A program made the translations under genes and the position numbers. Of a stretch of DNA of 6,721 nucleotides, positions 6,168 to 6,721 are shown piece after piece (the first letter of the stretch is position 1; every line of letters starts with the position of its first letter). Source of the DNA: Thermoanaerobaculia bacterium (GTDB lineage: Bacteria; Acidobacteriota; Thermoanaerobaculia; UBA5066); assembly GCA_023717585.1 (NCBI GenBank), contig JAMQPJ010000412.1:1-6721 (forward strand). Direction: 5' to 3'. The notes beneath the pieces are model-generated. The model saw nothing but the letters and a program-made list of their open reading frames with translations. It did not search any database and had not been told where the DNA came from.

Positions 6168-6721
6168 CCCACGCCCGGCCGTCGGGGTAACCCGCGCGGT
6201 TCGCGGCCGCGCGAAATCGCCCCGGGGGCTCGAATGGAGGCTCGTCCGTGAGGACGACCGTGCCCCAGTGCATCGCGACGAGCGTGGACGCGCGGACGTC
6301 GTGCCCGAGAGCGACGGCCTCCTCGGGATTGCAGTGCACGGATCGCATGATCGAGGAGGGCTCGTACGCGCCGATCGGCACGAGGGCGAGGTCGAACGGG
6401 CCGATGCGCAGGCCGATCTCTCCGAAGACGGGGCCGTAGCCCGTATCGCCGGCGAAGAAGACCTTGCGCGCGCGGGACGCGATCGCCCAGGAGGCCCACA
6501 GCGTCGCGTTCCGGTCGAACGGCGTCCTCCCGGAAAAGTGATTCGAGGGCAGCGCGGCGAGGATGAAGTCATCGCCGACGCGGGTTTCCTCCCACCAGTG
6601 AAGCTCGCGCACATCGCGATACCCGCGCCGCCGGAAGAATGCGCCGAGCCCCGCGGGCACCGCGGCGACGATGCTCTTCTTGCGGGGCAGCGCCTCGATC
6701 GTGCGGGCGTCGAGGTGGTCG
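6133..6721 (-). CDS. NAPE-PLD-like metallo-beta-lactamase-fold hydrolase, C-terminal part (5' end off window)
   Basis: Zinc-dependent hydrolase of the Lactamase_B_2 / N-acylphosphatidylethanolamine phospholipase D-like group. The visible 195 residues (frame entered at 6720) start with DHLD, the end of the HxHxDH metal motif, so the upstream strands and first two histidines are outside the window. Further on are ELHWWE (39-44), SNHFSGR with H61, DRNATLWASW (69-78), FAGDTGYG with D92, PIGAYEP (115-121), VHCNPEEAV with H129, and MHWGT with H151 followed by LTDEPPFEPP. By analogy with human NAPE-PLD, H61, D92 and H151 are zinc ligands and H129 is near the catalytic centre. The protein continues through the GTG at 6660, which is internal and not the start, since DHLD lies upstream in frame. 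Substrate in bacteria is uncertain: N-acyl phospholipid, another phosphodiester, or a lactone. Its 3' end overlaps the convergent hydrolase gene. Confidence 0.9.
   Translation of the reverse strand, partial: DHLDARTIEALPRKKSIVAAVPAGLGAFFRRRGYRDVRELHWWEETRVGDDFILAALPSNHFSGRTPFDRNATLWASWAIASRARKVFFAGDTGYGPVFGEIGLRIGPFDLALVPIGAYEPSSIMRSVHCNPEEAVALGHDVRASTLVAMHWGTVVLTDEPPFEPPGRFRAAANRAGYPDGRAWVMRIGETRGIP

Noticed and set aside
6133..6660. GTG 6660 as start of the metallo-hydrolase
   Set aside because: The frame continues upstream to the window edge and encodes DHLD, part of the metal-binding motif, so the true start lies outside.

Overview
This window is GC-rich bacterial chromosome and almost entirely coding. 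It holds seven protein genes, two of them cut by the window edges. I see no RNA gene, mobile element, CRISPR array or long repeat. No gap between genes exceeds about 100 bases. Composition looks uniform, with G/C-rich third positions throughout, and nothing suggests recent transfer. The organism cannot be named from this sequence. A Sec-exported solute-binding protein, a two-TM c-di-GMP enzyme with an extracytoplasmic sensor region and a quinone methyltransferase fit a respiring, probably diderm, high-GC bacterium. That lineage statement is inference.

Layout. Bases 1-638 (minus) encode the N-terminal 212 residues of a branched-chain-amino-acid-type ABC solute-binding protein. Across a 104-base divergent gap lies proC (743-1552, plus), pyrroline-5-carboxylate reductase. 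proC converges, with a 19-base gap and a small hairpin, on a minus-strand block read right to left: ubiE/menG (5518-4772), a GGDEF-EAL protein with PAS and periplasmic sensor regions (4765-2285), and an AcuB-like CBS-CBS-ACT protein (2219-1572). The gaps inside this block are 6 and 65 bases, so it may be one operon. An alpha/beta hydrolase of the KANL3/Tex30-like type (5532-6167, plus) diverges from ubiE with only 13 bases between start codons. Its 3' end overlaps, by 35 bases and tail to tail, a NAPE-PLD-like metallo-beta-lactamase-fold hydrolase (6721-6133, minus) whose 5' end is outside the window.

How the parts may work together. ProC makes proline; the divergent binding protein probably feeds an amino-acid importer whose other genes would lie left of base 1. 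UbiE completes menaquinone (or ubiquinone) synthesis. The next two genes look like a signalling pair: a membrane c-di-GMP synthase/phosphodiesterase and a small ligand-sensing CBS-ACT protein. No direct functional link between quinone synthesis and these signalling genes can be shown here.

The most unusual signal is at the starts of ubiE and the GGDEF-EAL gene. Both begin with GTG, lack a Shine-Dalgarno sequence, and have a -10-like hexamer (TACAAT, TATAAT) ending 6 and 5 bases before the start. This geometry would give leaderless mRNAs. The other three genes with visible starts and spaced leaders (binding protein, proC, CBS-ACT) have clear GGAGG/GAGG sites. I found no wholly new system.
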